Shown: positions 1 to 6,125 of the stretch, piece after piece
How positions within the stretch are numbered: the stretch's first letter is position 1
Layout of the letters: each line of letters starts with the position of its first letter
Source: Chloroflexota bacterium
GTDB taxonomy: Bacteria > Chloroflexota > Anaerolineae > Fen-1058
NCBI GenBank assembly: GCA_016219235.1
Contig: JACRBO010000861.1
Location: 1 to 7,807, forward strand
Length of the DNA: 7,807 nt
Direction of reading: 5' to 3'
Program-made: the position numbers and the translations under genes
Notes under the pieces: generated by a model
Told to the model about the DNA's origin: nothing
Databases searched by the model: none
The model's input: the letters and a program-made list of their open reading frames with translations, nothing else

Positions 1-1674
1 ACCCTGACTACTGTCGCCGGCCCAGGGATAGCCGTAGGCGCCCAGCAAGGCGGTGTTGCCGTCATCGCTCAACGCGACGCGGTAACCCAGATAGGTATTG
101 TCCGGGTTGGTATCTCGCGCCAGTTTGGCCTGCTGTGACCAGACGCCCAACACCCGGGTGAAGACGTAGGCCGCGCCTGAGTTGGCATGACCATTGACGT
201 CGGCCCGGTCGGCGCCGACGATCGCCGTGCCGCCGTTGCTGCTCAACGCCACCGACCGCCCGAAGTAATCGTTCGCCGCGCCGTCACTGGCGATGAGCCG
301 GAACTGTTGAGTCCAGCCCGAATCCGAGCGGGTGAAGACGTAAGCGGTGCCCTGATCGACCTTGCCCTCCACATCGGCCAGATACGCGCCGACGAGCGCG
401 GTATTGCCGCTGTCGCTCAGCGCCACGGAGGTTCCAAATCGATCATCGGCATTGCCGGAACCAGTGACCTTGATCTCGCGCGTCCCACTGCCCTCCGGCA
501 CAAAGAAATAGGCCGCGCCCTGATCGGTACTCTCCCCCCGCGCGCCAACCAGTACCGTCGAACCGCCGAACGCGACGGCCACGCCGAATTGATCAGCGCT
601 ATAGCCATCCGAAGCGGTGAGCTTGCCGGCCTGCGCCCAGGTCGAGCCGGATTTCGCGAAGCTGTACACCGCGCCCTGATCGGCGTGTCCACTCACGTCG
701 GCCTGATAGGCCCCCACGTACGCCACGTAGCCATTGCCCATCAACGCGACCGAGACGCCGAAGTAATCACCGGCGGCTCCATCGTTGGCGAGGAGCCGGG
801 ATTGTTTGGTCCAGACATGCGCGGATCGCGTAAAGATGTAAGCCGCGCCCTGATTATCTTTGCCGGCCACAATCGCGCCCGACGCGCCGACGAGCGCGGT
901 ATTGCCGTCATCGCTCAGCGCCACCGATCGGCCAAACAAATCGCCCGCCGCGCCAGCTGGATCGTAAAAGATATTTTCATAGGTCCAGGTGGAGCCAGCG
1001 CGGGTATAGGCAACGGCTGCGCCCTGATCCGTATTGCCCGCCCGATCGTAGCCAAACATACCCAGCAGGGCGGTATTGCCATCGTCACTCAACGCCACTG
1101 AATAGCCCAGATAGTAATCCGCTCCGGCGCCATAGCCGAATTTGTGTTGCTGGCTCCAGGCCGTACCGCTGCGCGTGAAGGCATAGGCCGCACCTTCGTT
1201 ATAAGGCTCATTGAGCGTTGAACCGTGAGCACTGACCAGCGCCGTATTGCCGTTGCCGCTGAGCGCGACCGACCAGCCCAACTTATCGCTGGCCGCGCCG
1301 TCACTGGCGACGAGCATGGCCTGCGGCGTCCAAGTGCTGCCCGAACGAGTCAGGACATAGGCCGCGCCCTGATCGGCGTGCCCATTCAGATCGACTTGAT
1401 CGGCGCCGATTAAGGCGGTGTTGCCATCGTTGCTCAACGCTACCGAGATACCAAAGCGATCATTGGCATGCCCATCGGATGAGCCCAGATCGGTGGTGAG
1501 TTTGGCCTGCAAGTCCCACGTCGCAGCGCCGCGCACAAAGACATAGGCCGCGCCTTGAGCGGTCTTGGTTACCACGTCCGCCGCATACGCGCCAATCAGC
1601 GCCGTGCTGCCGTCAATGCTCAACGCTACTGAGAAACCAAAGTTATCCCCGGCCGCGCCCCAGGCAATCAGCTT
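1..1674 (-). repeat. Tandem FG-GAP coding repeats (9 full + 1 partial)
   Basis: The 3' two thirds of the FG-GAP gene consists of units of about 171-177 bp, each encoding one propeller blade. Conserved DNA blocks recur, for example the plus-strand string GGCCGCGCCCTGATC, which encodes DQGAA in most units. The copies differ at many positions, so this is an old protein-level repeat and not a recent DNA tandem duplication. The unit at 624-472 is short (51 residues): it lacks the S.DGN turn and part of the loop before DQGAA. Confidence 0.88.
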
Positions 1675-2427
1675 CGCCTGCTGGATCAACGGATCGACCG
1701 TGATGGGATAACGCGCGCCGGCATCCGCCACCCGAATGTTGAGTGATGACCCGGCGTGACTGTCCAGTTCCAGCCAGGTGTCAAGGGGTTGGCCGTCGGC
1801 ATCGTAAGCCAGCAAACCCGCGTAACGCAGAGAAGACCCATCAGCCGCGGCTAAGGTCGCGCCCTTGCGATCGGCGTCCAGCTGCGCGCGATAAATGCCC
1901 AGGTCAAGACTCAGCGCGAGCGGCTCACTATTTGACTTAGCCGTTGGCGGTTGTTGCAGTGTGAAGCCTTGCTGCAAGCCGTACGGGCCGTTGATATACC
2001 ACTCGGTCAGCCCGGCATAGGCGTACTCCACCCGATTGGCTGTCGCCTGCAAGGCCGCCGCCTCGAGCAGCGACAAATTCTGCCCGCGGCCCCAGGCGCG
2101 CAGGCGCATATCCCATTGCAGATTGCCGCTTTGCAGCAGGGCCGACTCACTCGTAAAATTCGCCTGCAAGTTTTGCGCCGAGTTGGTGGCCCGATAGGTT
2201 TCAGTGATTTCATCGGCCGCGGCCTGCGGCAGCAGGTGATAGGCTGTATCATCGCGGCCGATGACGGTCGAGATGGAGGTCTGCGCCTCAAGCGGCAAGG
2301 CAGATGTGTGAGTGGACTGCGCCTCCGGCTGTATCACCGGCGACACTGGCACATTCGCCTGTGAAACAGGCGCGAGCAACAACGCCAGCAGAATCAGAAC
2401 ACGAATAACCTTTTGACAAGTCAGCAT
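1..2427 (-). CDS. Exported FG-GAP repeat (beta-propeller) protein, 3' end cut by window edge
   Basis: The frame is open without a stop for 809 codons and runs off the left edge of the window. The start is the ATG at 2427, preceded six bases upstream by AAGGAG. Residues 1-24 form a Sec signal peptide (VLILLALLLAPVSQA, cleavage probably after SQA). Residues about 60-248 form a head domain with the motif GLTEWYINGPYG (139-150) and end in YPITVDPLIQ. I recall this domain in front of FG-GAP repeats in Chloroflexota and myxobacterial secreted proteins. From residue 249 on come tandem repeats of about 57 residues with the pattern GD.FG.SVALS.DGNTALIGA....G.ADQGAAYVFTRSG..W. Nine are complete and a tenth is cut. 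FG-GAP units fold as propeller blades, so an extracellular binding or adhesion role is likely, but the ligand is unknown. The integrin-type Ca-binding string DxDxDG is not seen. It lies 83 bases downstream of the membrane-protein gene and may be co-transcribed. Domain assignment is firm, function is inference. Confidence 0.9.
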   Translation of the reverse strand, partial: MLTCQKVIRVLILLALLLAPVSQANVPVSPVIQPEAQSTHTSALPLEAQTSISTVIGRDDTAYHLLPQAAADEITETYRATNSAQNLQANFTSESALLQSGNLQWDMRLRAWGRGQNLSLLEAAALQATANRVEYAYAGLTEWYINGPYGLQQGFTLQQPPTAKSNSEPLALSLDLGIYRAQLDADRKGATLAAADGSSLRYAGLLAYDADGQPLDTWLELDSHAGSSLNIRVADAGARYPITVDPLIQQAKLIAWGAAGDNFGFSVALSIDGSTALIGAYAADVVTKTAQGAAYVFVRGAATWDLQAKLTTDLGSSDGHANDRFGISVALSNDGNTALIGADQVDLNGHADQGAAYVLTRSGSTWTPQAMLVASDGAASDKLGWSVALSGNGNTALVSAHGSTLNEPYNEGAAYAFTRSGTAWSQQHKFGYGAGADYYLGYSVALSDDGNTALLGMFGYDRAGNTDQGAAVAYTRAGSTWTYENIFYDPAGAAGDLFGRSVALSDDGNTALVGASGAIVAGKDNQGAAYIFTRSAHVWTKQSRLLANDGAAGDYFGVSVALMGNGYVAYVGAYQADVSGHADQGAVYSFAKSGSTWAQAGKLTASDGYSADQFGVAVAFGGSTVLVGARGESTDQGAAYFFVPEGSGTREIKVTGSGNADDRFGTSVALSDSGNTALVGAYLADVEGKVDQGTAYVFTRSDSGWTQQFRLIASDGAANDYFGRSVALSSNGGTAIVGADRADVNGHANSGAAYVFTRVLGVWSQQAKLARDTNPDNTYLGYRVALSDDGNTALLGAYGYPWAGDSSQG

Positions 2428-2433
2428 GAATTT

Positions 2434-2439
2434 CTCCTT
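2434..2439 (-). promoter_or_regulatory. Ribosome-binding site of the FG-GAP gene
   Basis: The minus strand reads AAGGAG followed by six bases and then ATG at 2427. This fixes the start that also gives a clean signal peptide. The 83-bp gap behind it (2428-2510) shows no convincing terminator or -35/-10 pair. The best candidate, GTGACA followed about 15 bases later by TTTAAG, is weak. Confidence 0.85.
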
Positions 2440-2510
2440 TTTGAAAACAGCTACTGCGGCCAGTTGCTTCTCGAAGAGTCACGTTGTGCTTAAAGCGAGC
2501 GGCGTTCTTG

Positions 2511-3473
2511 TCACGCGGCCCAGCGCCCACTCTGCCGGCTGGCTGGACCGGCCAGCGGCTCAACACTCACCAGCCGCTGGCCGCGCGGGGTGTAATACAG
2601 CCGGTAGGGCAGGTCTTCGATCAAAGCGTGATAGGCGCACTCGTCGACCTGGAACCGGCGCGAATCGATCGTGTAATAAAAGCGGCGGCTGGCCTGCCTG
2701 TGTCCGCGCGTGCTGCGCGTGCGGCTCACTTCGATCTTTTTCTGGACGGGTCCTTCAACGCACTCGACCCGATTCGCCATCAGATCGAGCGCGGCCCGCA
2801 ATGTCTGGCTGATCCCGGACCAGATGAAGAGTCCTCCAAAGAGAACCGCAAACGCGACGCCCGGTAGGCGTATGCCAATCGCCAGATTGGGAGGTGCTAG
2901 AAACGTGACCAGGAATAGGGCGGTCACGCCGGTGGATATCGCGCTCAAGATCAGGCCCTGTACAAAGGTTTTGTACAGGCGGGGTGCTTGCTCTTTCGCC
3001 AGTAGTCCCTGCCGATTGGCTGTCAGCGCATTGGCATCAAATTGATTGGCCTGCGCCAGAAGATTCGCCAGATGTTCGCGGGCCGTCGCCTCGTCGGGTA
3101 TTTGCAACTCTTCTGCTGATAATACCGCCCCGGATTCCGGCAGATAATAGAACTGATACGTGACGCCCGGCAGCAGCCGGCCCCGATTGGGCGGCAGCGA
3201 CAGGCGTCGATCTGAAATGTCGGCGACGTACCCCCGCTCTTCCAGGGCCAGCTGTCCGGCGGCGCTTTGAATGCAGGGGCTGTGCAAATCTTGCTGCAGG
3301 TGAGCGGCCTGCCGCAGCAGATTGAAGCCCATAAAGCCAATGTTCATGCCGCCCAGGGCAGTAACGGGATTGGCCAACCTGGTCTGTTGATCGGGCGTTA
3401 GCTCTCCCCGTCGATTGGCTGCCACGCCTTGCGGGTCGGTCAGGTCGGGGGCGATTGTTTCCATAGGGTTCAT
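2511..3473 (-). CDS. Two-helix membrane protein with duplicated soluble domains, function unknown
   Basis: This encodes 320 residues. The start at 3473 is chosen because GGAGG lies five bases upstream; a longer reading from 3521 would begin inside the heptad repeat. Residues 1-65 are polar with a Gly/Met-rich patch (GGMNIGFMGFNLL, 41-53). Two transmembrane segments lie at about 170-192 and 203-222, close together as a hairpin. Residues 67-120 and 238-306 look like copies of one domain. Each begins with CI/CV plus an acidic or polar residue. Each continues through YVADISDRR versus YYTIDSRRF and ends YQFYYLPESGAVLSAE versus YRLYYTPRGQRLVSVE. The C-terminal copy carries an Arg/Lys-rich insert (246-264). 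I recall similar Chloroflexota hypothetical membrane proteins with a YR.YY.P....L.S.E ending, but I know of no assigned function. Its neighbours are exported surface proteins, which makes an envelope role possible. The coding call is strong, the function open. Confidence 0.85.
   Translation of the reverse strand: MNPMETIAPDLTDPQGVAANRRGELTPDQQTRLANPVTALGGMNIGFMGFNLLRQAAHLQQDLHSPCIQSAAGQLALEERGYVADISDRRLSLPPNRGRLLPGVTYQFYYLPESGAVLSAEELQIPDEATAREHLANLLAQANQFDANALTANRQGLLAKEQAPRLYKTFVQGLILSAISTGVTALFLVTFLAPPNLAIGIRLPGVAFAVLFGGLFIWSGISQTLRAALDLMANRVECVEGPVQKKIEVSRTRSTRGHRQASRRFYYTIDSRRFQVDECAYHALIEDLPYRLYYTPRGQRLVSVEPLAGPASRQSGRWAA
2549..2583. repeat. 12-bp perfect inverted repeat inside the 3' end of the membrane-protein gene
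   Basis: CGGCCAGCGGCT at 2549-2560 is exactly complementary to AGCCGCTGGCCG at 2572-2583, with an 11-base loop. It lies within the codons for RGQRLVSVEPLAGP, about 36 bases before the stop. No T-run follows on the minus strand, so it is not a standard terminator. It could be an RNA hairpin near the 3' end of the coding region or chance in GC-rich sequence. Confidence 0.7.
2957..2979. repeat. 10-bp perfect palindrome with 3-base loop in the membrane-protein gene
   Basis: CCTGTACAAA (2957-2966) and TTTGTACAGG (2970-2979) are exact reverse complements separated by GGT. The element encodes about residues 166-172, LYKTFVQ, immediately before the first transmembrane segment. A tight hairpin would form in the mRNA at this point. 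Confidence 0.7.
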
Positions 3474-3478
3474 CGTAT

Positions 3479-3483
3479 CCTCC
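3479..3483 (-). promoter_or_regulatory. Ribosome-binding site of the membrane-protein gene
   Basis: GGAGG on the minus strand stands five bases before the ATG at 3473. It excludes the longer in-frame start at 3521, whose first 16 residues would be translated from repeat DNA. Confidence 0.85.
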
Positions 3484-3495
3484 AGACAACGAATG

Positions 3496-3607
3496 CGCAT
3501 ATCGCGTATCGCGCATCGCATATCGAGTGTAGATTAGCGATTAGTGATATGCGTGCTCCCAATGGAGCGGTGATTGGCGATAAGCGATACGCGATATGCG
3601 ATATGCG
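3496..3607. repeat. Heptad-periodic inverted repeat between genes
   Basis: The left arm at 3496-3525 is built of seven-base units (CGCATAT, CGCGTAT, CGCGCAT, CGCATAT). The right arm at 3578-3607 has units ATAAGCG, ATACGCG, ATATGCG, ATATGCG. The two arms are reverse complements at 27 of 30 positions, with a 52-base loop. Inside the loop are more degenerate heptads (AGATTAG, CGATTAG, TGATATG) and a small hairpin, GCTCC-CAAT-GGAGC (3555-3568). The element fills almost the whole gap between the small YLPLVLR gene, which ends two bases away, and the membrane-protein gene. Degenerate seven-base tandem repeats of this kind are known from cyanobacteria (STRR sequences) and, as I recall, Chloroflexota. 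Possible roles are transcript end or stabiliser, or a slippage-generated neutral element. Confidence 0.85.
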
Positions 3608-3608
3608 A

Positions 3609-3911
3609 CTACCTCAGCACCAGCGGCAAATACACGCGATAGTCCAGCGTCGCTGCGGCTGCGCCGACCCAGAATCCGCCGCTCAGGGTGTATCCGCCGC
3701 CCGATAGGCTTCCGGCGTCCGTCTGGCCGATCGTGCCATCCAACTTGTACGCGCCGCCCGTAGCATTGCCCCCGCCGCCATCAATAGTGCTCCACGTCAG
3801 GTCGTAGCCGCCGCCCGTCTGGGCATGGGCCAACACCGGCAGCGCCAGCAGCGCCGCGAACAACACCGCATAAAACGCGAAATGGGATAGCCGAACAGGC
3901 GTTGTCTTCAT
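3609..3911 (-). CDS. Small exported protein with WSTIDGGGG/GTIGQ repeat and C-terminal YLPLVLR tail
   Basis: This encodes 100 residues. The ATG at 3911 has AGGAGG six bases upstream, so the longer GTG reading at 3929 is rejected. Residues 1-30 are a signal peptide (hydrophobic core FAFYAVLFAALLALPVLAHA, cleavage after AHA). The mature part is Gly-rich: GGGYDLTWSTIDGGGG (33-48), then GTIGQTDAGSLSGG (59-72) and GGGYTLSGGFW (71-81). I recall this module from secreted proteins of Chloroflexota and Planctomycetes. The protein ends in YRVYLPLVLR, a tail I recall at the very C-terminus of many exported Chloroflexota proteins; it may be a sorting or anchoring signal, which is unproven. The gene starts 11 bases after the adhesin-like gene ends, and its ribosome-binding site touches that stop codon, so translation is probably coupled. 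It is likely a cell-surface or secreted accessory of that larger protein. Confidence 0.88.
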   Translation of the reverse strand: MKTTPVRLSHFAFYAVLFAALLALPVLAHAQTGGGYDLTWSTIDGGGGNATGGAYKLDGTIGQTDAGSLSGGGYTLSGGFWVGAAAATLDYRVYLPLVLR

Positions 3912-3917
3912 CAATGA

Positions 3918-3923
3918 CCTCCT
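3918..3923 (-). promoter_or_regulatory. Ribosome-binding site overlapping the upstream stop codon
   Basis: AGGAGG on the minus strand lies six bases before the ATG at 3911. Its first base coordinate (3923) is also the last base of the upstream gene's TGA (3925-3923). Ribosomes finishing the large gene would be placed directly on this site, which supports translational coupling. Confidence 0.85.
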
Positions 3924-5944
3924 CACCACGCCACTTCCGAGGTACGCACCGTCGCCACCCAGCGGATGGTTTCGTTGTTGCCTTGCACGAAAACCTTCAA
4001 AGCATCGGTAGAGTCGGTTACAACTGTGGCATTCCAGGCCGCATCGTCCTCGCCCAACACAGTGACGGCTGGTGTGCCGACAAAAGCCGTTGTCCCGCCG
4101 ACATTCTCGATCACACCTTGAATCTGGTAGCCGGCCGATTCGCCCGCTTCGGTGCGCCCCACCACCAGAATGTCGAAACTCAGCGTGCGGCTAACGGCGA
4201 TGGTGAGGATTTGGTTGATTCCATCCAGCTGTAAGACATACCCATTGGTGCCGCTGGTGGTGGTATAGCGCATCACGTACAACGAGGCTTGCGCGGTGCC
4301 CGCCACACTGCCGAACCCGCCGCTGGCATAAGCTAACTGGCCGTAATGATCAGCAACTGCGCTCGATCCGCCGGGGACGGTGGCTAAATCCGCCGTGGCG
4401 CTGTTGTCCATGCCTCCGCCCACCGTGGCTTTTTCCTTGCTGGCGAGGTTGTCCGATCCACCTCCCACCGTCGCCAGATGTCCAGCCACATTCCCATACC
4501 CCCCGCCCACCGTACCAAAGTTGTAGGTCACCTCGTTGGGACTGCTGCTAGTGCCGCCGCCCCCAATCGTCGCACCGTGCATAAACATAGTCACGTAATT
4601 GTAGCTATGGCCGCCAATGATGTTGGGTGATACGGATTCGGGTTCCAGCCGCAAGGCGCGCTGATTGTTGACGCTGATATCCAGCGCATAGTTGCTGGTG
4701 GTGCCCAACACCGTGTCGAACGCAACCGCGTTACCGCCCAGCATCCAGTATCGCCCATCGCTTTGAGCGCGGGTCAAAAGATCGGTGCTGGCGCTGTTGT
4801 TCAAATATCCTTCATCACTTAGGTCAGCATAAGCACTGAAATAATTCGTGCCCAGCGTCCCAGCCTGGATGTTAGTGGCATCCAGGTAATAACTGCCATG
4901 CTGTCCATCCAGAAGGTCAGCATTCAAGCCTGAAGCGGGGCCGTCATTGCCCGCGTGCCAGATGGTGTTGCCATCCACGGCGAGGCCCGCTCCGCTCGTC
5001 GTCAGGCTTACGCCGCCTGTGGCGCGCACCAGGAATTGATTGGGCGTATTGCAGGCGATGTCGGCATCGGTCGAGTCCCCCCACACGAAGCAGCCGTTCG
5101 CGTTGGCCTGAGCGCGCCGCCCGGCCGCCAGCGAATAGCTGCCCGCCGCCGTATTGCTGCGCCCGCCGGGCACCGTCGATTGGATGCCGCTGGCAAGGTT
5201 GTACGACCCGCCGCCCACCGTCGCTCCGGCATTGGTCGCCCCATTGTTAAGGCCGCCTCCCACGGTGGAAGTGCTGCCGCTGGCAAAGTTGCTGTAGCCG
5301 CCCGCCACGGTGGCATTGGTCCGGTCACTGGTCGTCCCGGCGTTGTCGCCCGCCTGATTGCCCACGCCGCCGCTCACCGTGCCGCCGTTGTCCGTCACGC
5401 GATTCGCGCGCGTATTCTCCCCACCGCCCGCGACCGTGGCGGCATACACACTGGCCGTGATCCAGTTGCCGCTGTAGCCGCCGATGATGTTCGGGCTGGT
5501 GGCGTTTGGCTCTGTGCGCAGTCCTGGCAGCGCCAGCGCATACGGCGCAGCCGTCAACGCCTGCCGCGACAGCGTGGTGAAGGCTGCATCGCTCGCACAC
5601 TTCACGGTGATCTCCAGCCAGCGCGCCTGCCCGTCGAAGGCGCTCGCGCCAAAGTCCAGCTGGGCCGTGAAAAAGCCCTCGTTTACGGCGACCGTCTGCG
5701 TCAATGGCCCGCCCACTGGATTGCCCACCGTAGCCGCGTCGTACAATCGAAAAGCCATCTCGCACGAGCCGCTCACACCGGCCCCGCCGCTCTTCAACTG
5801 CCCCTGATACGTGAAGGCCGTGCCCAGAGCGGCCTGTGGCGCATCCACTGCCTGCGGCCCGGCATCCTGCGCGTACACCACGCTAAACAGCGCCAATAAC
5901 AACACACTTACGATTCCGATCACTACGAAACTGCGGCGTATCAT
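3923..5944 (-). CDS. Exported YadA-head / phage-tail-fibre-like chimeric surface protein
   Basis: This encodes 673 residues; the ATG at 5944 follows AAGGAG with a seven-base spacer. Residues 1-25 are a signal peptide ending VVYAQ. Residues 40-140 form a beta-rich domain with FTYQGQL, QLDFGASAF, RWLEITV and APYALAL, which I recall at the front of many such exported proteins. Residues 145-290 and 434-555 are two copies of a head module. Each opens with EP...SPNIIGG and continues with YadA-like units (ATVGGG.YN.ASG, STVPGGRSN), expected to stack as a left-handed beta-roll, usually in trimers. Between them lies NADLLDGQHGSYYLDA (341-356), a tail-fibre-type motif, then a region with LTRAQSDGRYW. 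Residues 533-673 (GQLAYASGGF, SLYVMR, RWVATVRTSEVAW) resemble the C-terminal tip domain of phage tail fibres. No YadA-type membrane anchor is present, so attachment differs from the proteobacterial autotransporters. An adhesin or appendage role is inferred. It is followed by the coupled 100-aa gene. Confidence 0.88.
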   Translation of the reverse strand: MIRRSFVVIGIVSVLLLALFSVVYAQDAGPQAVDAPQAALGTAFTYQGQLKSGGAGVSGSCEMAFRLYDAATVGNPVGGPLTQTVAVNEGFFTAQLDFGASAFDGQARWLEITVKCASDAAFTTLSRQALTAAPYALALPGLRTEPNATSPNIIGGYSGNWITASVYAATVAGGGENTRANRVTDNGGTVSGGVGNQAGDNAGTTSDRTNATVAGGYSNFASGSTSTVGGGLNNGATNAGATVGGGSYNLASGIQSTVPGGRSNTAAGSYSLAAGRRAQANANGCFVWGDSTDADIACNTPNQFLVRATGGVSLTTSGAGLAVDGNTIWHAGNDGPASGLNADLLDGQHGSYYLDATNIQAGTLGTNYFSAYADLSDEGYLNNSASTDLLTRAQSDGRYWMLGGNAVAFDTVLGTTSNYALDISVNNQRALRLEPESVSPNIIGGHSYNYVTMFMHGATIGGGGTSSSPNEVTYNFGTVGGGYGNVAGHLATVGGGSDNLASKEKATVGGGMDNSATADLATVPGGSSAVADHYGQLAYASGGFGSVAGTAQASLYVMRYTTTSGTNGYVLQLDGINQILTIAVSRTLSFDILVVGRTEAGESAGYQIQGVIENVGGTTAFVGTPAVTVLGEDDAAWNATVVTDSTDALKVFVQGNNETIRWVATVRTSEVAW

Positions 5945-5951
5945 GTTGGGT

Positions 5952-5957
5952 CTCCTT
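5952..5957 (-). promoter_or_regulatory. Ribosome-binding site of the adhesin-like gene
   Basis: AAGGAG on the minus strand, seven bases before the ATG at 5944, decides against the longer TTG reading at 5989. The chosen start also begins directly with a positively charged MIRR signal-peptide N-region. Confidence 0.85.
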
Positions 5958-6018
5958 AGATGGATTACTGCGGCGTAAAGTCCGATCAACTTTCAAATAA
6001 CACGGCGGCTGTCTTCCG

Positions 6019-6065
6019 AAAAACGCACAGGCCCGCGAAGGACGGCAGTCCTCCCCAGGCCTGTG
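6019..6065 (-). terminator. Probable intrinsic terminator after the 76-aa gene
   Basis: Bases 6026-6033 (CACAGGCC) pair with 6058-6065 (GGCCTGTG). Inside, after symmetric five-base internal loops, AGGAC (6039-6043) pairs with GTCCT (6048-6052) around a four-base loop. On the minus strand the stem is followed by CG and then five T (6023-6019). This fits a rho-independent terminator for transcripts reading through the TPR and 76-aa genes, and it separates them from the adhesin-like operon. The interrupted stem and the two-base gap before the T-run make it weaker than a textbook case. Confidence 0.6.
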
Positions 6066-6094
6066 ATCAAAACTCTTGTATGTTCCACGCTCCA

Positions 6095-6112
6095 GGCGGA
6101 CGATAGTCCGCC
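6095..6112. repeat. Perfect hairpin GGCGGAC-GATA-GTCCGCC
   Basis: This is a seven-base perfect stem closed by a GATA tetraloop (18 bases in all). It shares the GGAC-NNNN-GTCC core with the hairpin at 6039-6052. It lies 29 bases from the terminator-like stem and 14 bases from the next hairpin. REP-like palindromic unit or structured 3' UTR are both possible. Confidence 0.75.
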
Positions 6113-6125
6113 GTCGTCAGCCGCT

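Noticed and set aside
187..1101. Long plus-strand open frame of 304 codons
   Set aside because: It lies exactly antisense to the FG-GAP repeats, in the register where the minus-strand codons avoid TTA/CTA/TCA. Its residues mirror the repeat unit and it has no family features.
3474..3521. N-terminal extension of the membrane protein from an ATG at 3521
   Set aside because: The first 16 residues would come from the heptad repeat, and the GGAGG site is positioned for the ATG at 3473.
3496..3607. CRISPR-like array
   Set aside because: Units are seven bases, contiguous and degenerate, with no unique spacers and no cas gene in the window.
3912..3929. GTG start at 3929 for the 100-aa protein
   Set aside because: It overlaps the upstream stop codon and has no ribosome-binding site; AGGAGG is placed correctly for the ATG at 3911.
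4380..5400. Repetitive GGC/ACC-rich DNA as a mobile or satellite repeat
   Set aside because: The repetition follows the coding frame of the YadA-like head units, so it is a protein repeat.
4955..5899. Plus-strand open frame of 314 codons
   Set aside because: Antisense to the adhesin-like gene, whose Gly/Ala/Thr-rich codons leave few plus-strand stops. The His/Ala/Arg-rich product has no domain pattern.
3923..5944. Prophage tail fibre gene
   Set aside because: It has a Sec signal peptide and neighbours with signal peptides. No phage structural, lysis or integrase genes are present, so similarity to fibre domains is not evidence of a prophage.
5945..5989. TTG start at 5989 for the adhesin-like protein
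   Set aside because: It would put 15 residues before a normal MIRR signal peptide; AAGGAG is spaced for the ATG at 5944.
5945..6018. Sigma-70 promoter for the adhesin-like operon (TTGAAA or TTGATC as -35)
   Set aside because: No acceptable -10 box occurs 15-19 bases downstream; TAATCC is too poor to call.
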